A DNA stretch of 64,000 nt from positions 93,923-157,922 of the forward strand of contig WGOC01000022.1 in assembly GCA_016124235.1 (NCBI GenBank). The letters run 5' to 3'. Below the pieces are notes generated by a model. The model saw nothing but the letters and a program-made list of their open reading frames with translations. It was not told where the DNA came from and ran no database searches. Every line of letters starts with the position of its first letter. Within the stretch, counting starts at the first letter, position 1. The stretch is from a bacterium. GTDB lineage: Bacteria; Verrucomicrobiota; Verrucomicrobiia; Limisphaerales; RI-55. The translations under genes were made by a program, and so were the position numbers. Of this stretch, positions 46,381-55,196 are shown in pieces.

Positions 46381-49300
46381 TCAACCCGCCGTCACCGCTT
46401 CGACACAACGACCGCAGATTGTGGGATGATCGGGATTCGATCCAACGTCGGTTTCGTAATGCCAGCAGCGGGCGCATTTCTGACCGGCCGCAGCCATTCC
46501 CGTGATCTCCAAGTCGTCCAAGGAAACTCGTTCGATTTTGGCGCCTGATATGGTTGAATCGATTTTCAATTTGAGCTGCGATACATTGGTCAGTTCTCTC
46601 AATGATTCCGCCCTTGCCGGGAAATCGGCTTCATTCCCAAGGCCAGCAATCTCTACACGCGCATCCAACGATTTGCCGATGACCTTTTCCTGGCGTAAAC
46701 CTTCGAGCATAGCAAGCACTTGTTCGCGAACAGCAAACTGGAGCGTCCATTCGTCCATTTCCTTGGTGTCGGATGAGAATGTGACTTGATGCCAATTGCT
46801 AAGATGCGGCGACTCGGTCGATTTTCCCGGCACAAATTCCCACGCTTCATCGGCCGTGAAAACGAGGATCGGCGACAGCATCCGGCACAGGCTGGTCACC
46901 AATCGGTGGAGCGCCGTTTGCGTCGAGCGGCGGCGGTGGGATCCAGCCGCATCGGTGTAAAGTCGGTCTTTTACCAAGTCGTGATACATCGCCGACAATT
47001 CGACGGCGGCGAACTGGCTGAGCTTTTGGTAAACGACATGGAATTCGAATTTATCGTACGCGGCCGCGACGTCGTTCTCAACTTGCGAAAGCTTCCACAA
47101 AATCCACCGGTCCAGCGACGTGAGTTGGTCATCGGGAACTGTGTGTTTTGCCGGTTCAAAATCGTAAAGATTTGAAAGCTGATAACGCAGCGCGTTGCGG
47201 ATCACGCGATACATCTCGCCGACCTTCTTGACCCGTTCGTCGCTGACCACGATGTCGTTTCGGAAATCCTGTGAAGCGACCCACAAGCGCACGATGTCGG
47301 CGCCGTAGTTCTTCACGTAAGCCTCGGCGGTCTGCGGTTTCTCGTAGCCGCCCTGTCCCTGCTTGCTCTTCGAGATCTTCTCCCGATCGGCATCGACCAT
47401 GAATCCATGGGTCAACACGGTCCGGTAAGGCGCGGCGCTGTTCCCCGCGAGCGACAGCAGAAGCGACGATTGAAACCACCCGCGATGCTGGTCCGATCCC
47501 TCGAGATACATGTCCGCCTGAAAGGGTAGGTCAGGCATCCTGCCTGACTCGGGCGTATCTGCACTTTCAGCACCGCTCGAAGCAGCGTGGGACTCGGAGA
47601 CAGGCGAGACGCCTGTCCTACACTTGAACTCTTCCCGAGCGGCCGTGACGGCGCGCGAGGACGAACCAGAATCAATCCAGACGTCCAATGTGTCCGCAGA
47701 CTTGGACGTTGCTTCAGGACCTGACCAATTTTCTGGACGAACGAGTTTCCAAAGCGTCTTGGCGTTTTGCTCAAACCAGAAGTTCGATCCGTGTTCGCCA
47801 ATCAAATCGGCCACTTTGCGAATCACGTTCGCATCCAGGATCGGATTGTTCTCGGCATCGTAAAACGCCGGGATGGGTACGCCCCACGAACGTTGCCGCG
47901 AGATGCACCAGTCGGGACGGGATTCAACCGCGCCGCGAATGCGATTGATTCCCCAGTCCGGAATCCAGTTCACGCGATCGATTTCGGCCAGCGCCTGTTC
48001 CCGGAAGGTAGGACGGGCATCCTGCCTGTCTTCGGAATTGGTATTGGGCGTTAAATTGTTGTTCGCCGTCGTAGCACCAGTCGCTTCACGAGACAGACTG
48101 GAAGCCTGTCCTACTCTATGATCGATCCGGATGAACCACTGGTCCATCGCGCGGAAGATCACGGGCGTTTTGCTGCGCCAGCAATGCGGATAGCTGTGCG
48201 TGTAATCTTCGCGCAAAAGCAGCGCGTTCTTCGCTCGCAACAATTCCAGCACGACTTCGTTGGCTTCGCTCTTGTGATTCCTCTCGAGGATCGCTTTGCC
48301 GAGCAGTTCAGCGGGCATTTGAACTTCGGCAGGCAAATCGTTCGTGAGTGCCAGGCGACCGTCGTCGTCCACCGGCGAATAGATCGGCAAACCGTTCGCG
48401 AGCCCGAGTTGATAATCGTCCTGACCGTGACCGGGCGCGATATGCACGAAGCCGGTGCCAGTGTCCTGAGTCACGAAGCTGTCGCCGGCGAAGAGTTTGC
48501 CGGTCCGTTGGCAAAACGGATGTTCATACTCGATCAAACCAAGTTGATCGCCGTTCAGCGTGCGAAGGATGCTGTAGCTTCCCCAACCGGCTTTTTCCTT
48601 GATCGTGTCGAGGAGCATGGTCGAGACGATGTACGTTTCGTCGCCAACCAACACCATCGAGTAATTGAAGGTGGAATTGTAAGCGACCGCGAGATTGGCC
48701 GGGAGCGTCCACGGCGTGGTCGTCCAGATCAGGATGAACGTGCCAGGATTTCCGACGACCGGGAACTTCACGTAAATGCTCGGGCTGACGTGGTCCTTGT
48801 ATTCGACCTCGGCTTCAGCCAGCGCGGTCCGCGCCGGGATGCTCCAGTAAACCGGCTTCTTGCCGCGATAAACAAACCCCTTCTCTACGATGTCCGCAAA
48901 CAATCGGAGTTCCGCCGCTTCATACGCCTTGTCGAGCGTGAGGTAAGGCTTGTCCCATTCGCCGAGCACACCGAGTCGCTTAAATTGAGTGCGCTGGAGA
49001 TCGATGTACTTGCGCGCGTATTCTTCGCAGGCCTTGCGGATCGTGGCCGGATCGGCGTCCGTTTTGCCGGCTTTCCGCATTTCCTGCGAAACCTTGAATT
49101 CAATGGGCAGCCCGTGACAGTCCCAACCGGGGACATAAGGCGCCGCCTTTCCGCGCAGAGTCTGGTAGCGGAGGATGATGTCCTTGAGAATCTTGTTCAG
49201 CGCCGTGCCGATATGGACGTCGCCGTTCGCGAAGGGCGGGCCATCGTGCAAAATGAACTTTTCCGCACCGGCCCGAGCGGCCTGGATTTTATGGTAAAGA

Positions 49301-49410
49301 TCGTCAGCCGCCCACTTGGCGAGGCGTTCCGGTTCGCGCTTCACCAGATCGGCCTTCATGGCAAAGTCGGTGCGCGGCAGGTTGAGCGTGTCTTTGTAAT
49401 CAATGCTCAT
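46381..49410 (-). CDS. ileS: Isoleucyl-tRNA synthetase with two in-frame repeat insertions
   Basis: The 1009-residue class I synthetase has HIGH-type PPFANGDVHIGTALNK near residue 59, the editing domain (TTPWTLPANLAVAYN) and WCISRQRSWGVPIPAFYD. It also has ADMYLEGSDQHRGWFQSSLL, the KISKS loop and a C-terminal zinc ribbon (CARCWHYE...CGRC). It is ~70 residues longer than usual. Nearly all the excess is two segments encoded by GTAG-headed inverted repeats: residues ~433-468 (VGQASSLS...RQDARPTF) and ~597-629 (CRTGVSPVS...SGRMPDL). All catalytic motifs flank them intact, so the enzyme is presumably functional with surface loops added. It sits alone, 212 bp from accC. Confidence 0.96.
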   Translation of the reverse strand: MSIDYKDTLNLPRTDFAMKADLVKREPERLAKWAADDLYHKIQAARAGAEKFILHDGPPFANGDVHIGTALNKILKDIILRYQTLRGKAAPYVPGWDCHGLPIEFKVSQEMRKAGKTDADPATIRKACEEYARKYIDLQRTQFKRLGVLGEWDKPYLTLDKAYEAAELRLFADIVEKGFVYRGKKPVYWSIPARTALAEAEVEYKDHVSPSIYVKFPVVGNPGTFILIWTTTPWTLPANLAVAYNSTFNYSMVLVGDETYIVSTMLLDTIKEKAGWGSYSILRTLNGDQLGLIEYEHPFCQRTGKLFAGDSFVTQDTGTGFVHIAPGHGQDDYQLGLANGLPIYSPVDDDGRLALTNDLPAEVQMPAELLGKAILERNHKSEANEVVLELLRAKNALLLREDYTHSYPHCWRSKTPVIFRAMDQWFIRIDHRVGQASSLSREATGATTANNNLTPNTNSEDRQDARPTFREQALAEIDRVNWIPDWGINRIRGAVESRPDWCISRQRSWGVPIPAFYDAENNPILDANVIRKVADLIGEHGSNFWFEQNAKTLWKLVRPENWSGPEATSKSADTLDVWIDSGSSSRAVTAAREEFKCRTGVSPVSESHAASSGAESADTPESGRMPDLPFQADMYLEGSDQHRGWFQSSLLLSLAGNSAAPYRTVLTHGFMVDADREKISKSKQGQGGYEKPQTAEAYVKNYGADIVRLWVASQDFRNDIVVSDERVKKVGEMYRVIRNALRYQLSNLYDFEPAKHTVPDDQLTSLDRWILWKLSQVENDVAAAYDKFEFHVVYQKLSQFAAVELSAMYHDLVKDRLYTDAAGSHRRRSTQTALHRLVTSLCRMLSPILVFTADEAWEFVPGKSTESPHLSNWHQVTFSSDTKEMDEWTLQFAVREQVLAMLEGLRQEKVIGKSLDARVEIAGLGNEADFPARAESLRELTNVSQLKLKIDSTISGAKIERVSLDDLEITGMAAAGQKCARCWHYETDVGSNPDHPTICGRCVEAVTAG
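47526..47621. repeat. GTAG-headed inverted pair (REPIN-like), 96 bp, in ileS
   Basis: The left half is GTAG then GTCAGGC-ATCCT-GCCTGAC (47526-47548). The right half, GACAGGC-GAGAC-GCCTGTC-CTAC (47599-47621), is the same design inverted, with a 50-bp spacer. The length is exactly 32 codons. Removing it joins the flanks into E-F-K-S-F-Q-A-D-M, a normal IleRS sequence. Confidence 0.85.
48008..48114. repeat. GTAG-headed inverted pair (REPIN-like), 107 bp, in ileS
   Basis: The left half is GTAG then GACGGGC-ATCCT-GCCTGTC (48008-48030). The right half is GACAGAC-TGGAA-GCCTGTC-CTAC (48092-48114), inverted. The spacer is 61 bp and unrelated in sequence to that of the other ileS copy. With one extra base the insertion is 108 bp, keeping the frame. 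Confidence 0.82.
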
Positions 49411-49622
49411 TGTAAAAGAGCGCGGAACCTAGCAAGGGCCGCAGGGAGTGGCAAGGGCGGCCCGGCTGGCGCGCAATGCCAGAAGGTCCAAGGTCCAATG
49501 CAAAAGGACAAAGGAAATCACAGCCGCCAAGTGCCAGGCGCTTTCCTTTGGAATTTGCGAATTGAGAATTTCCCGCGCCTTGAGCGTTTGTCCTTGGTCA
49601 TTCGGCCGGTGCGGCCGCCCCG
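49411..49622. other. ileS-accC spacer
   Basis: This holds 212 bases without a gene. It contains a stretch with short iterations (GGTCCAAGGTCCAA, 49486-49499; GCAAGGGC twice near 49433 and 49453) but no convincing promoter or terminator. The stretch 49486-49605 has the look of a dispersed non-coding repeat, which cannot be confirmed from one copy. Confidence 0.35.
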
Positions 49623-51005
49623 TCACGCCTTGTCCTCGATCAACTCGCGGCGGGCGCCGGTGAGGAGTTGTTCGACAAAGTTCGTCGAGTAAACACCGCG
49701 ACGGAAATTGGGGTCCTGGAGGATGGCCTGCTGGAACGGGATCGTGGTCTTGATGCCCGTGATCATGTATTCGCCCAAGGCGCGGCTCATCAGATTCATC
49801 GCCTCCCGGCGGTCCTTGCCCATGGTCACCAGCTTGCCGATCATCGAATCGTAGTGTGGCGGAATCGTGTAGCCGGCGTAAGCGTGGCTGTCGACCCGCA
49901 CACCGCGGCCACCCGGTGCGTAATACATTTCAATCCGGCCGGGACTGGGCCGAAAATCGCCAAACGGATCCTCGGCGTTGATACGACATTCGATGGCGTG
50001 CCCCTTGATCACGATGTCACTCTGGGAAAGCTTCAGCGGTTCACCCATCGCGATCATGATCTGTTGTTTGACTAGATCGATTCCGGTGACTTCCTCGGTA
50101 ATGGGATGCTCCACCTGGATACGCTTGTTCACTTCTAGGAAGTAAAAGTTGCCCTTTTCGTCGACGATGAACTCAACCGTCCCGGCGTTGGTGTAGTTGG
50201 CCGTTTCGGCGATCTTCACTGCCGCCCTGCCCATCGTTTTACGCAGGTTCTTGAATTTGTTTTCGATCAGCGGGGACGGCGTTTCCTCGACGATTTTCTG
50301 GTTGCGGCGTTGGACAGAACAGTCGCGCTCGCCCAGATGGATGATGTTTCCGCGGCTGTCTCCGAGGATCTGAAACTCGATGTGATGCGGGCTTTCGATG
50401 TATTTCTCGATGTAAACGCCCGAATTTCCGAACGCCTTTTCGGCTTCAGCGCGGGCGGTGTGGTAGCCCTTGATCAGCGAAATGTCGTTGTGCGCCACGC
50501 GCATGCCGCGGCCGCCGCCGCCCGCAATCGCTTTGATCATCACGGGGTACCCAATCCGTTTGGCCGTCGTCAAGGCGACCTGTTCGTCAGGGACCAAACC
50601 GTCCGAACCCGGAGGCGTAGGCACGCCGGCCTTCTTTGCGAGATCGCGGCTGATCGCCTTGTCTTCGAGTGCGTTCATCGCCCGCGAATTGGGACCGATG
50701 AAGCGGATGTTGCAGCTTTCGCAGACGTCACTGAAGTGGGCGTTCTCTGAAAGGAATCCGTAGCCGGGGTGAATCGCGTCGACGTCGGCGATTTCCGCCG
50801 CGCTGATGATCCGTTCGATCTTAAGATAGCTTTCGTTGCTGGGCGCTTTGCCGATGCAAATGGCTTCATCGGCCATCTGCGCATGCATGGAATTCGCGTC
50901 GGCCTCGGAGTAGACGGCAACCGTCTTGATGTTCAGCTCCTTGCAGGCACGAATAACCCGGACGGCAATCTCACCGCGGTTGGCAACGAGAATTTTTTCG
51001 AACAT
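49623..51005 (-). CDS. accC: Acetyl-CoA carboxylase, biotin carboxylase subunit
   Basis: The 460-residue ATP-grasp enzyme begins [20 protein letters not shown]. Gly-rich ATP loop [14 protein letters not shown] and [19 protein letters not shown] are present, as is the catalytic [19 protein letters not shown]. There the residues equivalent to E. coli E288, N290 and R292 are kept, while the Thr between N and R is Lys. It carboxylates biotin on AccB in the first step of fatty acid synthesis. It lies 33 bp after accB. Confidence 0.97.
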   Translation of the reverse strand: MFEKILVANRGEIAVRVIRACKELNIKTVAVYSEADANSMHAQMADEAICIGKAPSNESYLKIERIISAAEIADVDAIHPGYGFLSENAHFSDVCESCNIRFIGPNSRAMNALEDKAISRDLAKKAGVPTPPGSDGLVPDEQVALTTAKRIGYPVMIKAIAGGGGRGMRVAHNDISLIKGYHTARAEAEKAFGNSGVYIEKYIESPHHIEFQILGDSRGNIIHLGERDCSVQRRNQKIVEETPSPLIENKFKNLRKTMGRAAVKIAETANYTNAGTVEFIVDEKGNFYFLEVNKRIQVEHPITEEVTGIDLVKQQIMIAMGEPLKLSQSDIVIKGHAIECRINAEDPFGDFRPSPGRIEMYYAPGGRGVRVDSHAYAGYTIPPHYDSMIGKLVTMGKDRREAMNLMSRALGEYMITGIKTTIPFQQAILQDPNFRRGVYSTNFVEQLLTGARRELIEDKA

Positions 51006-51038
51006 GGCGGAATAAACTTCGGCGGAACTCCAGCCGGA

Positions 51039-51491
51039 TCAATGGGGCTTGATCTTGAACAGCGGTTGACCGAATTCGACCGGCTTGGCGTTATCCACAC
51101 ACACTTGGGTAATCACGCCACGGGCTTCGGCCTTGATTTCGTTCATCACTTTCATCGCCTCGATGATGCAAACGACCGTGTCCGCGTCGACCTCGGATCC
51201 AACGTCCACATACGCTGCTGATTCCGGAGAAGGGGAGCGGTAAAAGGTCCCGATCATGGGCGACTTGATTTCCGATCCAGCAGGCGCTTGAGCGGGTGCG
51301 GCCGGCGCGGGAGGCGCGATGGCCGCATGATGGGCCGTCGCCGGGAGTACGTAGTCATCAGGCAAGACTTGGATGGCGCCCTCCTGACCGCGCTTAAGCC
51401 GGATCTTGAAATTCTCCTTCTCAAGCTCGAACTCGGAAATCGAGTTCTTCTTCATCAGGTCGATGATCGACTTAATATCTTTCAGGTCCAC
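51039..51491 (-). CDS. accB: Acetyl-CoA carboxylase, biotin carboxyl carrier protein
   Basis: GTG start; 150 residues. An N-terminal helical segment (DLKDIKSIIDLMKKNSISEF) is joined by an Ala/Pro linker (APPAPAAPAQAPAG) to the biotinyl domain. There CIIEAMKVMNEIKAE holds the biotinylated Lys and SPMIGTFYRSPSPES the opposite beta strand. It is the partner and neighbour of accC. Confidence 0.97.
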   Translation of the reverse strand: MDLKDIKSIIDLMKKNSISEFELEKENFKIRLKRGQEGAIQVLPDDYVLPATAHHAAIAPPAPAAPAQAPAGSEIKSPMIGTFYRSPSPESAAYVDVGSEVDADTVVCIIEAMKVMNEIKAEARGVITQVCVDNAKPVEFGQPLFKIKPH

Positions 51492-51703
51492 AGATAATCA
51501 GGGTTAAACCGCTACTCAAAACCGATAAAGACTGCCACACGCACCAAGGAAAAAAGCAGATGCCGGTGACCGACTCTGCTTTCAAGCGGTTTGTTAGATC
51601 GGCGCGAAGACTAGCAACCCGCCTACAGCCGTCAACTGGTAAAAACGCCCGGGCTTTAGCGGGATAAATGGAGTTTTCGGTTCAGGAATGAGCCAAAACA
51701 AGT

Positions 51704-52144
51704 TCATTTTCGATTGGCGTGAACGCTAACGGCAGCATCCAACGCCAATAAATAGCTCTGTTTTCCAAATCCGGCGATGATTCCGGCCGCGACGCCGGAC
51801 AAATAGGAAAAATGCCGGAACGGCTCACGGCGATGCGTGTTTGAAAGGTGGATTTCAATCGCAGGTAGTCCGCACGCAGCAATTGCGTCACGAATTGCCA
51901 AACTTGTGTGCGTAAGTGCTCCGGCATTGATTACGATAACGCTACAGGTGTTCTTGGATGAATGAATCCAGCCGACGATTTCGCTCTCAGCGTTGCTTTG
52001 GCGGAACTCAATTTCTACGTCCATTTGACCAGCTTTATCCCTAACGCTCTTCTCTATGTCCCCCAAAGTGGTCTTTCCGTAGATTTCGGGCTCGCGTGTC
52101 CCCAGCAGATTCAGGTTCGGGCCATTTAGATAGAGGACTTTCAT
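51704..52144 (-). CDS. aroQ: 3-dehydroquinate dehydratase, type II
   Basis: The 146-residue enzyme has VLYLNGPNLNLLGTREPEIY with the active-site Arg and Tyr, EIEFRQSNAESEIVGWIH, VINAGALTHTSLAIRDAI and the catalytic His in IEIHLSNTHRREPFRHFSYL. It forms dodecamers and dehydrates 3-dehydroquinate in the shikimate pathway. The aroQ-accB-accC order recurs in many bacteria. Here a 212-bp spacer lies before accB. Confidence 0.96.
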   Translation of the reverse strand: MKVLYLNGPNLNLLGTREPEIYGKTTLGDIEKSVRDKAGQMDVEIEFRQSNAESEIVGWIHSSKNTCSVIVINAGALTHTSLAIRDAIAACGLPAIEIHLSNTHRREPFRHFSYLSGVAAGIIAGFGKQSYLLALDAAVSVHANRK

Positions 52145-52156
52145 CGTTCGGAAGAT

Positions 52157-53578
52157 TTAAGCGGTTTCCGGTGGGGTGTCGATGGGATTCACCGCGTCGC
52201 GGAACAGCATTCCCATCAGGAAGAAAGCAGGCCAGGCGATCGCGGGAATGTAGAGGCCAAATTCCGATAGCGATTGAACCGCCCACCCGAGCAATCCCAA
52301 GTAAATGAACTGGCTCAACCGCGAGTCGCGCGCCGTGAGCTTTCGGTAAAGCCACCACATCCCGCCTCCGACGAAAGCGAGGTAGCTGGCAAATCCGACC
52401 AAGCCAGAATCCGAGGCCTGTTGGATGAAATCATTGTGGGCCAGTCGCGCCATTTCCGAGTCGGCCGCTTTCCGTTTGCTGTACGATTCGCCAAAAGTCC
52501 CGGGGCCCGTCCCGGTCAGTGGGTTGTCGGCGAGTGTTTCTCCCGCTGAAACCCAGTAATCAGTCCGGGCACTCACGCTTGTCGCGCCTTTCTTGAAGTA
52601 GCCGACGTTGCGGACAACCAATCCCGAGACACCGAGCACAACGACGGAAATGATGATCGTCCGACGGTGACGAGCGGGGATTGAAGAGCGGAATATCACC
52701 AGACCAATCTGCAACAAGGCAATGAGCCAGCCAGCTTTCGAACCCGACCACACGAGACAGCCGGCGGCTCCTAATCCAAGCAAACCCGCCAACACGGTTC
52801 TGGTGGCGGCGGTGGCGCCTCGAAAGCCAAACCAAACCGCCGCCAGCAATCCGGGTGTGAGCAGCAACATTACTCCCGCGAGTGTGTTGGGATAAAAGAG
52901 CGTCGAATAGATCCGCCGGCTGTTGACCTTCATCTGGAATAGCGGCGACTGCCAGATCCGCTTGATCTCCGGTCGTTCAAACTGCGCCTGGACCTCCGGC
53001 GGTTGCTCTCCTTTCTCCAGCTTTGAGTAGAACTCCCGGGTATCGTCGAGACCGCCAAACTCCTGACGGATGCCCGACGACATGACCAGGCACAGCCCGA
53101 TCCCGATGCCCAACCAGATGAGCTTGGTCTGATCAACACCCCGGGTCGCGAGCAGGCCACAAACAAAGAAACCAATGACAAACGTAAAGTGGATCGCGGT
53201 CAGATGCGACAGTCCCGGTTGAATCGAATCGGCCGTGGCCACCCATTGCCAGGCTAACCAGATAATCGGCGCCGCAATCAGCCATCTTGGCACTCCGCGT
53301 GACCACCGAAGCAGAGGCAGCAGAACGAGTCCAAGTACCGCCGCGACCGCCCAGCCCCACTGGATCGGCCAGTTGAAATAGATGATCTCGGTGAGGTTTG
53401 ACGGTGGTGGCAATTTACCTTCGAAGATGACCGGGTTACCGAACTTGAGCAGCGCCAGACCAAAAACCAAGCCGGTCAAAACCATGGCGAACTGCGAATA
53501 GCCAGAAGGTCCGCTGCTCCTTCCGCGCGTCCTGACCTCCGGATTCGAATTGCCGCGACCTGGTTGCTGGCGGGGCAT
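52157..53578 (-). CDS. O-antigen ligase/polymerase (Wzy/WaaL) family membrane protein
   Basis: The product is about 473 residues from the ATG at 53578; a TTG at 53587 overlapping the holB stop is the alternative. Around ten hydrophobic helices span the protein. The large periplasmic loop contains GTGPGTFGESYSKRKAADSE followed by RLAHNDFIQQASDSGLVGF. This is the HNDxxQ...GxxG signature of the Wzy_C domain. Such proteins polymerise or ligate surface polysaccharides using undecaprenyl-linked donors. The substrate is unknown, and it is embedded among housekeeping genes rather than a polysaccharide locus. Confidence 0.8.
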   Translation of the reverse strand: MPRQQPGRGNSNPEVRTRGRSSGPSGYSQFAMVLTGLVFGLALLKFGNPVIFEGKLPPPSNLTEIIYFNWPIQWGWAVAAVLGLVLLPLLRWSRGVPRWLIAAPIIWLAWQWVATADSIQPGLSHLTAIHFTFVIGFFVCGLLATRGVDQTKLIWLGIGIGLCLVMSSGIRQEFGGLDDTREFYSKLEKGEQPPEVQAQFERPEIKRIWQSPLFQMKVNSRRIYSTLFYPNTLAGVMLLLTPGLLAAVWFGFRGATAATRTVLAGLLGLGAAGCLVWSGSKAGWLIALLQIGLVIFRSSIPARHRRTIIISVVVLGVSGLVVRNVGYFKKGATSVSARTDYWVSAGETLADNPLTGTGPGTFGESYSKRKAADSEMARLAHNDFIQQASDSGLVGFASYLAFVGGGMWWLYRKLTARDSRLSQFIYLGLLGWAVQSLSEFGLYIPAIAWPAFFLMGMLFRDAVNPIDTPPETA

Positions 53579-53583
53579 AACGG

Positions 53584-54612
53584 TCAAAACGCCAGTTTAA
53601 GGAGCCCGATCTCGAGCGCCAGCGCTTCCTGCACGTTGGTGTGGAGCAAACGTTGGGTAGTCTCAAGGATTTCGAGATTCTTGGTCGCTTTGGTTGAATC
53701 GAGTCGGCCGGCGATCTTTTGGGTGGTGTCGGCAAGTTGCGGGAAAACCGCCAAGCTGGTCTCGAACGTTCCCGAAACCGCCAACCAGATGTCACGTAAC
53801 CAATACTGGAGGGCGGCCAAAAGCTCGGCGCGGCGGCGTCGATATTCCGCTTCAATCCCTGCGGCCAGCTCATCTTTCCACCGTTCGATCAATTTCGGGT
53901 CGGCGTCGTCGTATTTTTCGATCGGCGACTGGCTCGTCATCGTTTTGCCGATCTCCTCCTTCACCGCCGCGAGCTGTTTCAGTAGCTCGTCGAGTAGGCG
54001 GTAACGCGCAAACAGACCACCGCCCGGCTGGACGGCGACTTGTGAAAAAGTTCCCACCCAGCCTTGGGCAGCCTCGGGAATTCGTTGCGCCGCTCCGCCG
54101 CAATGCAACCGAAGGCAGCGCGAAAGAATTGTTTCCAAAAGCCGTTGCGGCTCCGTCGAAAGGAGCACAAAGACCGTATTGGCCGGCGGTTCCTCCAAGG
54201 TTTTGAGAAACGCGTTGGCCGCCTGCACGTTCAGACGATCGGCAGCCACCAGCACGGTTGCTTTAAAACGGGCTTCGGTGGGCTTCAGGTAAACCGTCTG
54301 CATTAAGTCGCGGATTTGCTCCACTGAAATGATGCGGGTCTTGGATTCCGGCCGGAGCCATTGGACGTCGGCGTGGTTTAGGTGCTCGATTTTCCGGCAA
54401 CTCAAACAGCGGTCGCAGGCATCGGCGTCGGTGGGGAAACCAACGCCAAACTGTTCGCAGTTGATGGTCTTGACGAAATTACCGGCAAGCAGCTCCAGTT
54501 CGTCGAGGGAATCGCCCAGCAGCAAGTAGGCATGACCGAGCCGACCGTTGGCGAGGCTGCGTTGCAGCAGCGTGATGGGAGCCGAATGCTGCGGAAGATC
54601 GGAAAATGCCAT
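53584..54612 (-). CDS. holB: DNA polymerase III subunit delta'
   Basis: From the ATG at 54612 the product is 342 residues; the TTG at 54669 would overlap nuoA. The AAA+ fold is degenerate, as in delta'. There is no Walker A lysine (LLGDSLDELELLAGNF), but a zinc module (CDRCLSCRKIEHLNH), the AAADRLNVQAANAFLKTLEE region, PPANTVFVLLSTEPQRL and the SRC motif (ETILSRCLRLHC) are present. It is the stator of the clamp loader. No ribosome-binding site is evident at 54612. Confidence 0.88.
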   Translation of the reverse strand: MAFSDLPQHSAPITLLQRSLANGRLGHAYLLLGDSLDELELLAGNFVKTINCEQFGVGFPTDADACDRCLSCRKIEHLNHADVQWLRPESKTRIISVEQIRDLMQTVYLKPTEARFKATVLVAADRLNVQAANAFLKTLEEPPANTVFVLLSTEPQRLLETILSRCLRLHCGGAAQRIPEAAQGWVGTFSQVAVQPGGGLFARYRLLDELLKQLAAVKEEIGKTMTSQSPIEKYDDADPKLIERWKDELAAGIEAEYRRRRAELLAALQYWLRDIWLAVSGTFETSLAVFPQLADTTQKIAGRLDSTKATKNLEILETTQRLLHTNVQEALALEIGLLKLAF

Positions 54613-54652
54613 GCGGGATTGGGGAAAAGGCCGGTCCGCTCGCCGGCCCAGA

Positions 54653-55039
54653 TCAGCTCTTCCAGTCAAACGCGCGTTTCTTGAGCGCGTAAACGTAACC
54701 GACCACCAGAATCCCCATGAACGAAAGCATGCTCAGGAAGATGGTGTTGGTGGTCGCGGGATGGGCGAGCATGGATCGGTAAACAACGGCCCACGGAACC
54801 ATGAAAATCACCTCGATATCGAACAGAATGAACAGCATCGCCACGAGGTAGAACTTCACTGACATCCGCGCGCTGCCCTCGCCGACCGGATTCATGCCGC
54901 ACTCGTAGGCGGAATCCTTGGTTTTGCTGAGGCGGCCCGTTTTGCCCAGCACCACCGAAACGATCAGCGTCCCAAAGGCGAACAAAAGGGCGATACACGC
55001 CAGGATCACCACGGGGACGTACTGCTGCAACTGTTCCAT
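54653..55039 (-). CDS. nuoA: NADH-quinone oxidoreductase subunit A
   Basis: The 128-residue protein has three membrane helices. The conserved loop YECGMNPVGEGSARMSVKFY and LVAMLFILFDIEVIFMVPWA are diagnostic of NuoA/NDH-1 subunit 3. It caps the membrane arm near the quinone site of complex I. The neighbours are holB and SPFH genes rather than nuoB-N, so it is separated from the rest of the nuo genes. Confidence 0.93.
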   Translation of the reverse strand: MEQLQQYVPVVILACIALLFAFGTLIVSVVLGKTGRLSKTKDSAYECGMNPVGEGSARMSVKFYLVAMLFILFDIEVIFMVPWAVVYRSMLAHPATTNTIFLSMLSFMGILVVGYVYALKKRAFDWKS

Positions 55040-55152
55040 GGCCCGAAACTAGAAACCGGCCGGGGATTTGGCAAGGTGGATTCCCGGACGCCCGAGCGGC
55101 GGAACCGCACAACGTTAATTAGCGACGAGCGGGTCGAGTCTTAATCCGATTT

Positions 55153-55158
55153 TATAAT
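55153..55158 (+). promoter_or_regulatory. Consensus -10 box upstream of the SPFH operon
   Basis: A perfect TATAAT lies 38 bp before the first SPFH start codon, in the 157-bp divergent gap with nuoA. The region 16-17 bp upstream (GGGTCG/CGGGTC) is a poor -35 match, so activation by another factor is possible. Confidence 0.5.
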
Positions 55159-55196
55159 TGGTGGTGCCGCGCGGCACCCTTACGCTCGCGATCGTC

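Noticed and set aside
42766..48114. Insertion sequence or transposase gene responsible for the palindromes
   Set aside because: No transposase-like frame (RAYT or DDE) and no target duplications are visible near the elements; any mobilising enzyme must be elsewhere.
48118..49692. 524-residue plus-strand frame
   Set aside because: It is antisense to ileS, low in hydrophobic pattern and rich in Arg/Val as shadow frames are.
55158..55196. Upstream start of the first SPFH protein at 55158
   Set aside because: It would begin at the TATAAT box and add 13 residues without homology; the ATG at 55197 leads straight into the membrane anchor.
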